From contig JAFIER010000003.1 of the NCBI GenBank assembly GCA_020832465.1, forward strand, positions 1 through 33,957: a DNA stretch of 33,957 bases, read 5' to 3'. Below are positions 8,901-17,045 of this stretch, piece by piece. Source of the stretch: Bernardetiaceae bacterium (GTDB lineage: Bacteria; Bacteroidota; Bacteroidia; Cytophagales; Bernardetiaceae). The translations under genes and the position numbers were made by a program. Below the pieces are notes generated by a model that had not been told where the DNA came from, searched no databases, and saw only the letters and a list, made by a program, of their open reading frames with translations. Position 1 is the first letter of the stretch. Every line of letters starts with the position of its first letter.

Positions 8901-9915
8901 CTCCTAAAAATGAAATTGTGCGCTGCGAGACTTCACGTGCAGTAAAATGCCCTGAGAGAAGTTGGTTGAGTTTGTGCATACCCTCTTTGAGCCAATTTTG
9001 GTCGCGCAAGGAATCCGTCATTTTAGCTATTGATTCGCCAAGCTCGTCTTTTTCACTACGTATATTGACTTTGGTTTCGTAGTTGCCTTGTGCAATTTCT
9101 TCTGCTTGCTGAACCAGGCTGTCTAAGTTTTCAGAGATAAGCGTCAAGCTTTTTGATACTCTACCAATTTCATCTTTTCTTGCTTCATTGACTACTTTAT
9201 CCTTATTCAAATCCCCTACGGCAATGCAGGCTGCCTTTTCCTCAAGGCGCATAATAGGGCGGCTGATATGATAGTTCACAACAAAAGGCATAAAAAAGGT
9301 GAGCAATAAGATAAAACCTGCACCTAAGCCCCCTTTTATAAAAGTAGCCCTAACGGTGTTTTGCGTATCTTGCTGTACTTTTTCGGCTACCTTTTCTTTG
9401 GTATCAATGAGCTTATCAATAATTTCTTTTAATTTTTCAGATTTATCTTGCAACTGACCGTACAAAACAGCTACTGCCTCTGCCTGCTTATTTTCCTCAA
9501 TTGCGAGCCGTAAAACTTCAATTCGGCGCACTTTAAAATCATCGAGTGTTTTGATGTAAGATTCATATATTTTCCTTTCGTTCTCGGCAGTGAGATATTG
9601 CTCAAGCTCTCTACTCCATTGTAGAATGTCTTGTTCGTATGCCTGCACTTGCGATCTGTATATCTCTTTTTGTGAACTATTCTCCGTAAGCAAAATATCT
9701 CGTGTTTTGGATAGCGTCATGGGATACGCCTCTGCAATATGCGTAAGCAATTTAATGGCTTTAAAATGCTTGCTTGCCATTTCGTTAGATGTCTCTTCAA
9801 GATGCTGGACATCTTTGAGCAGAAATACACCTGTAAGGACAACGCCTAAGGCTATAATCAAATAGCTAAAAGTTAGCTTGTAAGTAATTCTAAGATTATT
9901 GTTCAACCAACGCAT
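5944..9915 (-). CDS. Hybrid sensor histidine kinase: 2 TM, HAMP, GAF, Gln-rich coiled coil, HisKA-HATPase, three receiver domains
   Basis: This is a membrane-anchored two-component hybrid of 1323 residues. Order: TM1 (about 12-32), a roughly 160-residue helical extracytoplasmic sensor, TM2 (about 195-215), a HAMP-like linker to about 310 (HAMP repeated or extended), a GAF domain (about 330-450), and a long coiled coil with repeated EELQQQ units (about 475-570). Then HisKA with FLANMSHELRTPLN, phospho-acceptor His582, and HATPase_c with DTGIGI and GTGLGL. Three receiver domains follow, with candidate phospho-Asp 920 (LLDLNLP), 1042 (IIADLNLAGG) and 1252 (LMDIMMPVMDG). A low-complexity Lys/Thr/Ala-rich linker (about 1135-1195) precedes the last receiver, the most canonical one. 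No cognate regulator lies nearby, so the output path is unknown. Confidence 0.93.
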   Translation of the reverse strand: MRWLNNNLRITYKLTFSYLIIALGVVLTGVFLLKDVQHLEETSNEMASKHFKAIKLLTHIAEAYPMTLSKTRDILLTENSSQKEIYRSQVQAYEQDILQWSRELEQYLTAENERKIYESYIKTLDDFKVRRIEVLRLAIEENKQAEAVAVLYGQLQDKSEKLKEIIDKLIDTKEKVAEKVQQDTQNTVRATFIKGGLGAGFILLLTFFMPFVVNYHISRPIMRLEEKAACIAVGDLNKDKVVNEARKDEIGRVSKSLTLISENLDSLVQQAEEIAQGNYETKVNIRSEKDELGESIAKMTDSLRDQNWLKEGMHKLNQLLSGHFTAREVSQRTISFLGEFLEVGCGVFYVYEEKDKMLRLYSSYAFVERDRLSTEFKMGEGIVGQVALERKPILLKNIQEQQLEINSGTVSRKPLNTYAFPLVYEGELCAVVELASHEAFTPLKKRLIQEASETMASHIYSTLQSERIQVLFESAQQAKKEAQLKAKEAEEANEELKKQQVKLQQQAEELQQQTEEMQQQSEELQQSNEELQQQQEQLEIQREELQKRNEDLMYAQHELEEKAAELTRASKYKSEFLANMSHELRTPLNSIILLSDMLRRNTGKGLSVKDVQKATIIYQSGNDLLTLINDILDISKIEAGRMVVNIYHFHTRELVDQLQALFEEVAKQKGLEFHIVDELNCELYNDRDKIAQVLKNFLSNAFKFTKQGSVTLKLADSGDPKLPVKISVIDTGIGIPEAKQKIIFEAFQQVDGSVSREFGGTGLGLSIAREMSALLGGEVNLSSEDGKGSEFFVQIPYENHLSEEKIQNRQVEVNFEDKDGNTHKVKAVEQPISRTLANIKTQSTSKPHIKPRLSYIEIDDDRDHINDGDALVLIVEDNIDYANSLAEISRNIGFKAIIATQGKQVLKDIKKFNPVGILLDLNLPDINGAKLLEQIKQKPEFRHIPVSIVSANDRNLELLEKGAIGYLQKPVEANHVKETVMKLAGISSRKTKHLLIVEDNEVQQEFLLDLFNQEGVVCKGVYSEEEARVALKEDQYDAIIADLNLAGGSGLGLCRYLKEQNIDLPVIIYTGKDLTPQEKEELRLYAVGIIIKHPEAHKELIEKARIFLHKVYQERPNTTAQNKAKDKSFPLDTQTHNKKTKGADAKSITIKEQKNTAEATQVKKHKAETNNVSIAKESPEALSGNLEAFLEEGEGSDLLAGKNILIVDDDIRNVFVITSALENHEAEIHEALNGKEALDVLAEENIDIILMDIMMPVMDGYETMRAIRADENLKHIPIIAVTAKALKEDRDKCIEAGADEYLTKPVDYNLLLKMIESQLRKVQ

Positions 9916-10394
9916 GTAATTTTTTTATTAAGTTTGGCAATTTTTTATTTTTTTATAAAAATGCTAAAAAACGATATTTAAAATAGCTAAGTAGCTGTTT
10001 TAGCATGTTTGTTATTGTTTTTAGACTATGAAAAAGTCCGTATATAGCATCGGCTACATTAGGCTTTTGTATGTTTTGTGCATTATAAATGAAGCACTTA
10101 GATATAAAATATCATAAAACCGCATCTACTTACTAATCTTTCAAGCTAAAAATGCTAATTTTTTAGCATAATAAAAAATATTTTTGTGCTTGATACAAAA
10201 AAATAAATAAATGTGTGCTTAATGCAAAGATAAATAGGTAATCTTAAGACAATTTGATTTTGCCTTTGGCACACAAAAATTATGCGTCTTTACGTTTACT
10301 TATTCAAGAAGCATGATTTTAACGACTTAAACAAATTACAGGCTTATTTTTCGAGGAAACCTTGTTTTTTATCGATAAATTTTTGTTTTGATAG
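9916..10394. other. Gene-free AT-rich stretch between aroB and the hybrid kinase gene, with two ATGCTAA palindromes
   Basis: No coding frame is supported. ATGCTAAAA at 9961-9969 pairs with TTTTAGCAT at 9998-10006, and ATGCTAA at 10152-10158 pairs with TTAGCAT at 10163-10169 across a 4-base loop. A minus-strand TATCTTTG box (10232-10225) could be the -7 element of a kinase promoter, leaving a leader of about 300 bases; no matching -33 box is obvious. The stretch must also hold the end of the aroB transcript, but no hairpin with a U-tract is convincing. Confidence 0.4.
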
Positions 10395-11447
10395 TTATTT
10401 TAAAGCCGAGCTTTTTTCTATATAATAATTCAGAGCCTGCTGTACTTCGCTTAGCGAGATGCCAACATCTATTTTTGGTTTTCCTATCTGCTCGAGCAGA
10501 ACAGCCCTAATTTGCTGTTTTTGATTTTTTTTATCTAACAATGTAAGTACAGCTATAGCCTCCAAATCCTGTTTTTTGATGTGTATAATAGGAAAATGCT
10601 TGTTTATGTAACGCACAATACGCTTAAAGTCTTCAGCCTCTAATCCTATTTTGTTCATAGAAATCCAAGCCTCGCAAATCATACCTACGGCAACGCACTC
10701 TCCGTGTAAGTAAGTTTTTCCTATTTTTTCTAAAAAATAACTTTCTATGGCGTGCCCTATGGTATGCCCAAAATTGAGTATTTTACGCCTTCCTTGCTCT
10801 TTGGGATCTTCCAATACAATTTCTGACTTTATATGTACGGCGCGCAAAACCTGACTATTCCAAGCGAGTGCATCTATACTTTGATTTTCTATATCGTTCC
10901 AACCCTCAGCATCAGCAATAAGCAAATGCTTAATCACCTCAGCAAAGCCAGAAATAAGTTGCTCTCTTGGCAATGTTTTTAAAAAGTTGGTATCTATGAG
11001 TACTTTATAAGGCTGTGCAAAATTACCTAAGATATTTTTATACCCCATAAAATCAATACCTACTTTTGCGCCAACGGAAGCATCAGCTTGCGCCAAAAGT
11101 GTAGTGGGAATTTGTATAAAATCAATCCCCCGCATATAAGTGGCCGCTGCAAAGCCCCCCATATCTCCAATTACACCACCACCTAAATTGATAAGCAGGC
11201 TTTTACGATCAGCGCCCCCTGCAATAAGAGCCTGCCAAATATGCGTTAAAGTATTAAGATTTTTGTGTACCTCGCCACTGCGTATTTCTATAATTTTATG
11301 GTCTTTGGGCAATTTGTTATGGATCAAAGGATAGCAATACTGTTTGGTATTTTCATCGAGAAGTACCCAGCAACTGCTATAATCCAATTGAAAATTAGGC
11401 ATATCACCAATAGACAAAAACGAAATATGATCGGTGTTAAAAGTCAT
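10395..11447 (-). CDS. aroB: 3-Dehydroquinate synthase
   Basis: This catalyses step 2 of the shikimate pathway, converting DAHP to 3-dehydroquinate with NAD and a divalent metal in the cytoplasm. Visible signatures: the NAD/dinucleotide region LLINLGGGVIGDMGGFAAAT, RGIDFIQIPTTLLAQADASV, the substrate region KNILGNFAQP, and metal-ligand residues in GFAEVIKH, NFGHTIGHAIE and YLHGECVAVGM. The start at 11447 (MTFNTDHISF) gives 350 residues, the usual length. The frame is open to an ATG at 11531, but the extra 28 residues have no counterpart in the family. It stands alone, without other aro genes. Confidence 0.93.
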   Translation of the reverse strand: MTFNTDHISFLSIGDMPNFQLDYSSCWVLLDENTKQYCYPLIHNKLPKDHKIIEIRSGEVHKNLNTLTHIWQALIAGGADRKSLLINLGGGVIGDMGGFAAATYMRGIDFIQIPTTLLAQADASVGAKVGIDFMGYKNILGNFAQPYKVLIDTNFLKTLPREQLISGFAEVIKHLLIADAEGWNDIENQSIDALAWNSQVLRAVHIKSEIVLEDPKEQGRRKILNFGHTIGHAIESYFLEKIGKTYLHGECVAVGMICEAWISMNKIGLEAEDFKRIVRYINKHFPIIHIKKQDLEAIAVLTLLDKKNQKQQIRAVLLEQIGKPKIDVGISLSEVQQALNYYIEKSSALK

Positions 11448-11650
11448 AAAATATTGATTCTCTTTTTTGATTTTTAGTTGTGCATAATTGCGTAGCACCC
11501 TTAGTGAATGAATGCACGTCAAATTTATCATTTGTACAAAATTTCTACGCTCTATTTGTAGTGCTAACTCGTAGCAGGAGCTTCTAAGTTAGCTATAGCG
11601 CAAGGCTTGATTTTCTCTCTACAGGGTTTTGGGTGTGCGCAGGGAGGTGG

Positions 11651-13684
11651 CTACTGTTTTTTATCAAAAATAAGCAACATTTGATTAAATTCCATTGCTG
11701 CGGCACGTATCTCATCATAAGAAGCGAGTTGGTCGTGGCGGTAATAATTATTGCCGTAGTATTCCATAATTTTGATTTTGACAAAGGTATTATCGCTATC
11801 GAGTTCGTAATCTACTGAAAAGCGTAGGGGAGTCTGTTTGCCAATTACCTGACGTGACAAATCAGTCAAATTACGAATCATATATCCCTCGGGAATTTCT
11901 AATTGTATTTCAGTTATAAACATCTCGGGATGGCTTCGCTCGACCCCTTCTTTAGGCAGGGGCAGTAGATTTATTTTGGGGTGTGCATCTAATAATGCAC
12001 CTATTCGGAAGAGGTAACGACTACCCGCTTCTTCTAAGATAGAGACGGAGCTCAGCTTGCCTTGTAAACACAAAAAATCTTCTCCAAGCAATCCTATGTC
12101 CATAGGTTTTGAATGATTCAGATGCGTAATATTGAGTTTTTCGTTGTATGTATTATTTGGCAATCTCAGTTTAAAATGCGTAGCAAATACAGCCTCTGGG
12201 CAGTTGGTATTGCTAATTTTTTGTTTATTTTTTAGTGCATTATAGCCTTTATAGCTTCGTTTGAGTTCGAGTTCTGTCTCTCGTTTTTCGATATTAATTT
12301 TTACTTTGTAATGCGTATGCACACCGCTATTTTCTTCACGTTGTTTCTTGATGCGTTGCGTATAGTAGTTAGCATCTATGACGGTGCCGAGTGTGAGTTT
12401 TTTGATAAAAAGCCCTGTATTATTCAAGCATTCGACGGGAATGATGCCAAGGCTATAGTTTTTGCCGTGTAGTGGGGCGAGATAAAGCCCTGTTTGCGGG
12501 AAGTAAAATAATACTTGTGTAATGTAGTCCCAAGTAGGAAACTCTTCGTCAAAATCTTTTTCTTGTTTATTTGTGGTAGCGACAAGCTGATGTGGGATAT
12601 TAGCTTGTTCGAAAAAAGCGGTATAAATTTTCAGTAAGTCGTAAGTATTAGCATAACCTTGCTCCATAATATCAAGGAGGTTGTTGGCTGTTTTTTGGTT
12701 GATAGCAGCAGGCACAAGTCGGACTCTATTTCGCAGGAAGGAATCAATATGTACAATTTTTTTCATATCGTCTTGCTCTTCTTCGTCTATGAGTGCTTCT
12801 ATTTGTTTTTGTATAGCATCGACCTCTTTGCTCTCAAGAATTTTATAAGCACTACGGCTTAATCCACCAGCGATTTCTCCCCAAGTGAGCAGTTCGCGAT
12901 AATCTTGTTGATACGGGTGTGCTATTTTAAAGTGTACACGCTGCAAATGCGCTTCATAACGGCGATAGGGCATTCTATATAAGGCGGGGATAAAGTCTTT
13001 GTAGCACCTCCAGATTTGATAATCCTGCTCTTGGCTGTGCACTGCGTGAGCAAAACCGTTGTAGCTACGCAAAACAAAATCATAATCTAAGGGTGAAATC
13101 AGTTCATAAGTAACATCAAAAGTAGGCAAATCGGATTGTATATATTCAAAATCGCAAATTTCGGCATCACGCTCTACGGTATATAGATATTCTATCTGCG
13201 AGCCGATTTCTACGCCATCAAAAGCAAATATTTTATAACTATGGTGCGATAATCCATCTTGTGGATAAATATCTTTAATATCAGAGAGTCCTAAGTTTGT
13301 TACCCGCCCCTGCTGACTAATCGAGCGCGCTTTGATTTGTACAAGCTTACCCTCAGGAATAGACAAAGTAACTTTATTAAAACGTTCTATGGCTTGGTTG
13401 TCGTGTAAACTAATAATTTTATGGCGCGTCTCGCGAAGCCTAAGGTCTGCTACAGTCTCACCCGTAAAAAAATGAAGTCTATGAAAAGATTTACGAATGA
13501 CAGCAGAGTATTGATTTTCAATATCTAGTCGTTCGTTGCGCTCTGGGTGTTCAGACCAATTATAAAGTGTATCCTTAGTAAATATTGTCGCTTCTTGTGC
13601 TAAAACCAAGGAGGAGGATAAAAAAAACAGTGCAGAGAACAAAAAACTATTTTTTTTTAGCAAAGGAGTAATAGTCATAGTCAT
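11651..13684 (-). CDS. Exported DUF3857-like / transglutaminase-fold protein lacking recognisable catalytic residues
   Basis: The 677-residue protein starts with a signal peptide (MTMTITPLLKKNSFLFSALF, then LVLAQE with likely cleavage near AQ). The N-terminal beta-rich region, with conserved phrases such as IKARSISQQGRV and DGVEIGSQIEYLYTV, resembles DUF3857. The central part resembles a transglutaminase core, and a C-terminal beta domain follows. Where the core has its catalytic Cys (usually G-x-C-x-x-K), this protein reads GYANTYDLLKIYTAFFEQAN, and the His position reads TWDYITQVLFY, so enzymatic activity looks lost. It is probably periplasmic or surface-associated; its role is unknown. Family confidence is moderate, from remembered pattern only. 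Confidence 0.7.
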   Translation of the reverse strand: MTMTITPLLKKNSFLFSALFFLSSSLVLAQEATIFTKDTLYNWSEHPERNERLDIENQYSAVIRKSFHRLHFFTGETVADLRLRETRHKIISLHDNQAIERFNKVTLSIPEGKLVQIKARSISQQGRVTNLGLSDIKDIYPQDGLSHHSYKIFAFDGVEIGSQIEYLYTVERDAEICDFEYIQSDLPTFDVTYELISPLDYDFVLRSYNGFAHAVHSQEQDYQIWRCYKDFIPALYRMPYRRYEAHLQRVHFKIAHPYQQDYRELLTWGEIAGGLSRSAYKILESKEVDAIQKQIEALIDEEEQDDMKKIVHIDSFLRNRVRLVPAAINQKTANNLLDIMEQGYANTYDLLKIYTAFFEQANIPHQLVATTNKQEKDFDEEFPTWDYITQVLFYFPQTGLYLAPLHGKNYSLGIIPVECLNNTGLFIKKLTLGTVIDANYYTQRIKKQREENSGVHTHYKVKINIEKRETELELKRSYKGYNALKNKQKISNTNCPEAVFATHFKLRLPNNTYNEKLNITHLNHSKPMDIGLLGEDFLCLQGKLSSVSILEEAGSRYLFRIGALLDAHPKINLLPLPKEGVERSHPEMFITEIQLEIPEGYMIRNLTDLSRQVIGKQTPLRFSVDYELDSDNTFVKIKIMEYYGNNYYRHDQLASYDEIRAAAMEFNQMLLIFDKKQ

Positions 13685-13835
13685 AGCAATAAAACGAGTA
13701 AGGTGTAAAATTAACTCAAGAAGGCTTGGGTAGTATGCGGTGGATTAAGTGCCAATTACTACAGAAAAACACTGCAAAATGACTATTTACAACAATAAAA
13801 CAACAATAAGAGTTCAATGCAATTGCAAAAAAAAA

Positions 13836-13954
13836 TTTAGAAATAACATTTCTGTCGGAAATGTTATTTCTAAAAATTTTTACGTTTTAGTTATTAAACG
13901 TCTGCTGACTGCACTACAAACCCTACGCTATAGAAAACTCTATAGTGGTATGAT
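13836..13954. repeat. MITE-like repeat family, copy C (partial)
   Basis: TTTAGAAATAACATTTC (13836-13852) pairs exactly with GAAATGTTATTTCTAAA (13858-13874). Further along, CAAACCCTACGCTAT, then TATAGTGGTATGAT (13941-13954), match the second hairpin arm and terminal repeat of the elements at 26355-26453 and 4825-4951. The other arm of the second hairpin has been replaced by unrelated sequence, and no matching left terminus was found. The copy sits just after the nrdB stop and may act as its terminator. Confidence 0.55.
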
Positions 13955-13972
13955 GCTTAATGTCTATTGCAA

Positions 13973-14974
13973 TTAGAAATCTGCGTCTAAGGTAAATTTA
14001 GGTTTTTCTTTATCGCTATTTTCGCTCATAACGCCTGCTTTTTGATACTCAGACACACGTTTTTCAAAGAAATTTGTTTTGCCTTGCAAAGAAATCATTT
14101 CCATAAAAGGAAAAGGATTTGTAGCATTAAAATGCTTTTCCAAACCGAGCTCGAGGAGTAATCTATCAGCTACAAATTCTATGTATTGGCTCATAAGATC
14201 AGCATTCATACCGATAAGCCCTACGGGCAAGGCATCACAAACAAACTCTTTTTCGATGGCTACGGCATCTAAAATAATTTCTAAAATACGTTCATTAGGT
14301 AATTTATTTTCGATATACTGCGTATAAAGCAAGCAAGCAAAATCGCAATGCAAGCCTTCATCGCGCGAAATAAGTTCATTTGAAAAAGAAAGCCCCGGCA
14401 TCAAACCGCGTTTTTTTAGCCAAAAAATTGAGCAAAAGCTACCCGAGAAAAAGATACCCTCTACAGCTGCAAAAGCCACTAAACGCTCGGCAAAGCTCTC
14501 ACTTTCAATCCATTTCAAAGCCCATTCGCCCTTCTTTTTTACGCAAGGTACGGTATCTAAGGCATTAAAAAGCATATTTTTCTCTTCATTATCTTTGATG
14601 TAAGTATCAATAAGTAATGAATAGGTTTCAGAATGTATATTTTCCATCATAATCTGAAAACCATAGAAAAATTTAGCCTCTGAAAGCTGTACTTCGTGCA
14701 AAAAATTTTCTGCTAAATTTTCATTAACAATACCATCAGAAGCGGCAAAAAAAGCTAACACGTGTTTTATAAAATGCTTTTCACCGTCATTTAAGCTCTC
14801 CCAGTCTTTCATATCCGAAGAGAGGTCTATCTCTTCGGCTGTCCAAAAAGAGGCTTCTGCTTGTTTGTACATTGCCCAAATATCATCGTGCTGAATGGGA
14901 AAAATAACAAAACGATTGGGATTGTGGCGTGTAAGAATACCGCTTTCGTTATTATTTTTTTTATTACTGCTCAT
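13973..14974 (-). CDS. nrdB: Ribonucleotide reductase class I beta subunit (R2)
   Basis: This is the small subunit of aerobic ribonucleotide reductase, which holds the di-metal/tyrosyl-radical cofactor for making dNTPs. All cofactor positions are present with canonical spacing: Asp80, Glu111, His114 and radical Tyr118 (ENIHSETY), then Glu172 (EGIFF), Glu206 and His209 (RDEGLH). The C-terminus ends FTLDADF, the same heptapeptide eukaryotic R2 uses to dock on R1. 333 residues is normal for this eukaryote-like R2 group. nrdA is not adjacent. A -7-type box TACCTTTG lies on the minus strand at 15154-15147, divergent from the trmH promoter, giving a leader of about 165 bases. Confidence 0.95.
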   Translation of the reverse strand: MSSNKKNNNESGILTRHNPNRFVIFPIQHDDIWAMYKQAEASFWTAEEIDLSSDMKDWESLNDGEKHFIKHVLAFFAASDGIVNENLAENFLHEVQLSEAKFFYGFQIMMENIHSETYSLLIDTYIKDNEEKNMLFNALDTVPCVKKKGEWALKWIESESFAERLVAFAAVEGIFFSGSFCSIFWLKKRGLMPGLSFSNELISRDEGLHCDFACLLYTQYIENKLPNERILEIILDAVAIEKEFVCDALPVGLIGMNADLMSQYIEFVADRLLLELGLEKHFNATNPFPFMEMISLQGKTNFFEKRVSEYQKAGVMSENSDKEKPKFTLDADF

Positions 14975-15194
14975 ATAAACGTGAAATTATCAAATAAAGG
15001 TAATGTTTTTTTATATAACAGCCCGTAGGTTTTTTGGTTTAGATTTTGTTCAAAATCTTGTAATACCTATCTGATATGCAATCTTATATTTTAATTAGCA
15101 ATTAGCTAATAAAATTTGCAAAATAGACTGTTTTTAATTTTTCAAGCAAAGGTACAAAAAAGAAGCCACCTCTAAAAAAAAGAGGCTTATTATG

Positions 15195-15226
15195 TTTTGA
15201 TTTTTGTAAAAAAAATTATTCCTTTG
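15195..15226 (+). promoter_or_regulatory. Bacteroidota-type promoter for the TrmH-family gene
   Basis: TTTTG (15195-15199), 19 bases, then TTCCTTTG (15219-15226), close to the TTTG-19/21-TAnnTTTG consensus of the Bacteroidota primary sigma factor. Transcription would start near 15233, about 22 bases before the ATG at 15255. The opposing nrdB -7 box at 15147-15154 makes this a compact divergent promoter region. Confidence 0.45.
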
Positions 15227-15254
15227 CATAGTTATAACCAATAAGTAATCCAAA

Positions 15255-15788
15255 ATGCGCAAACTGCGAACAGAAGAAATCCAAAGACCTGAGCTCAAAG
15301 ACATCTCACAAAGCAAAAAATTTCCTATATGCTTGGTGCTCGATAATATCCGAAGCATGCACAACGTCGGTTCTGCCTTTCGCACTGCCGATGCACTTGG
15401 CGTGCAACATATCCACCTCTGCGGTATTACTGCGCAGCCACCACATCGCGACATCAATAAAACAGCACTTGGCGCTACCGATTCCGTCGATTGGACTTAT
15501 ACTAAAAATATTAGTGAGTTGCTCCTATCACTCAAAAATGAAGGGTACAAAATTGTATTGATAGAACAAACAAACAAAAGCCACTCGCTCGAAGATTTTT
15601 ATCCCGAACCAGTAGAAAAATATGCTTTTGTGTTTGGTAATGAAGTTTTTGGATTAAGTGAGCAGAGTCTTCAGCACGCTGACATAGCCATTGAAATTCC
15701 GCAATATGGCATAAAGCATTCATTTAATGTATCTGTAAGTATGGGTATCATACTTTGGCATTATGTCATGAACATATTGAGAAACTAA
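15255..15788 (+). CDS. TrmH/SpoU-family RNA 2'-O-methyltransferase
   Basis: This is a SPOUT-fold, SAM-dependent methyltransferase of 177 residues, expected to methylate a ribose in tRNA or rRNA as a dimer. The three family motifs are in order: NVGSAFRTADALG (motif 1), FGNEVFGLS (motif 2) and HSFNVSVSMGI (motif 3, the trefoil-knot SAM site). It is a minimal catalytic domain without the N-terminal substrate-binding extension of RlmB-type enzymes, so it resembles TrmH-like proteins acting on tRNA, but the target nucleotide cannot be read from sequence. Start supported by the promoter just upstream. Single gene, divergent from nrdB. Confidence 0.9.
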   Translation: MRKLRTEEIQRPELKDISQSKKFPICLVLDNIRSMHNVGSAFRTADALGVQHIHLCGITAQPPHRDINKTALGATDSVDWTYTKNISELLLSLKNEGYKIVLIEQTNKSHSLEDFYPEPVEKYAFVFGNEVFGLSEQSLQHADIAIEIPQYGIKHSFNVSVSMGIILWHYVMNILRN

Positions 15789-15827
15789 ATCTGCAACATG
15801 AGCTTACTTAAACTTAGATATTTGTTT

Positions 15828-16775
15828 TTATGACAATGATTTAGCAGGCTTAGCTTTTTCTATTTTACGAAAACGCCCAGGGGTAATATTTTCGTGCTTT
15901 TTAAATACTTGCACAAAATAATTTACGCTACTAAAACCTATATCATAACTGATTTCACTAATGCTTCGCTTTGTCCGCTTCAAAAGCGATTTAGCTTTTT
16001 CAATGCGCTCATTGGTTACAAACTCAATGGGTGTCATGCCAAATTCATTTTTAAAGCAACGAAAAAAGTGCGCCTGGCTCATACAAGCTTCATCGCAAAG
16101 TTTATCTATAGATATGGGTTCTTGCAAATGTTCTTTAATGTATTTGACGGCATAGGCAAGTCGATTAGAAGTAGCATGCTGCTCGCAATTATCAATAAGC
16201 AAGGTTCTTGCACGTGTTTGTAAAATGCGTATCAGCAGTTCTTGCAAAGTATGTTTGGCAAAAAAATCCTTAGCGGGGTTATCCTCCATAAAAAGTTGGA
16301 TAAGCCTTGTAAGAGTTTGATAAATACCGTTGTCATTTGTAAAATGGAAATTATCTTTTTCTAAATGCCATATATCACTTTTTTCGGTGCGCGGGAAGCT
16401 CTCATTTAGCATTTGAAGTGTTTGCTCTATTTGTTCGTCAGAGATAGCCAAAGCAAGGCACTGCGTAGGATTTTCCCAAGTAGCTTCGGGGAAATCTATT
16501 TTCATACATTCATTGGCAGGTAATACAATGGACTCTCCTGGTAGAAACTCAAAGGGAGTTTGGTCGCGCAAGTGCATCATTTTTTTACCCTTTAGCATGC
16601 TTGCTAAAGTCGGGTGTGAAAATTTAAGGCTAAACGAATGTGCAACTTCTAAGGTTTCGTAAATATTCAGTTCGGCATGTTCTAAATTATAAAAGCGGCG
16701 ACTCTCCACCAAAGTATCTATTTGATGGGGTTTGCTGCGCACGCTATCTAAAACGGGAGCAAAGTTAGATGGCAT
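15828..16775 (-). CDS. AraC-family transcriptional regulator
   Basis: The 315-residue regulator has an N-terminal ligand/dimerisation half resembling the AraC N-terminal type (about residues 30-190) and a C-terminal double helix-turn-helix DNA-binding domain (about 205-305). The latter contains ISIDKLCDEACMSQAHFFRC as the first HTH and ISEISYDIGFSSVNYFVQVF, then PGRFRK, as the second HTH and family signature. The effector and target promoter are not apparent: flanking genes are a TrmH-family gene and a permease gene, neither obviously regulated by it. The start gives MPSNFAPVLD, which is plausible. Confidence 0.92.
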   Translation of the reverse strand: MPSNFAPVLDSVRSKPHQIDTLVESRRFYNLEHAELNIYETLEVAHSFSLKFSHPTLASMLKGKKMMHLRDQTPFEFLPGESIVLPANECMKIDFPEATWENPTQCLALAISDEQIEQTLQMLNESFPRTEKSDIWHLEKDNFHFTNDNGIYQTLTRLIQLFMEDNPAKDFFAKHTLQELLIRILQTRARTLLIDNCEQHATSNRLAYAVKYIKEHLQEPISIDKLCDEACMSQAHFFRCFKNEFGMTPIEFVTNERIEKAKSLLKRTKRSISEISYDIGFSSVNYFVQVFKKHENITPGRFRKIEKAKPAKSLS

Positions 16776-16923
16776 AAAATTTTATTGTGTGTATGTGTTG
16801 TGTTATAAAGATGCTTATCTTGCTATTTGCGTGATAGCATATCTATATATTTGAATATTTTTAAATATACACAACAAAACGCTAAAAATCCAAATTTTAT
16901 GGCATTTTTTTTTGAACTTTTAT

Positions 16924-17011
16924 GAGGCTAAGTACTTGCATCGATTAAATAGCTAAGAGTTATGGTAGCACTCTCCATTTTTTAATTCAAATTTAATCGC
17001 TACTCAGCCTC
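16924..17011. repeat. Long imperfect palindrome between the permease and AraC genes
   Basis: GAGGCTAAGTA (16924-16934) pairs with TACTCAGCCTC (17001-17011) with one mismatch, and CGATTAAAT (16942-16950) pairs with ATTTAATCG (16991-16999). The halves are separated by a 7-base bulge, with a 40-base loop in the middle. It lies just downstream of the permease stop (17046) and could terminate it, but there is no clear U-tract. Confidence 0.45.
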
Positions 17012-17045
17012 TCTCTGCCATAGTGCGTTTTTCCTACTCCGCCGC

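Noticed and set aside
13749-13976. 75-codon plus-strand frame
   Set aside because: It runs through the repeat at 13836-13954 and has no homology pattern.
15134-15457. 107-codon minus-strand frame over the TrmH gene start
   Set aside because: Overlaps a well-supported gene and its promoter; the product has no recognised motif.
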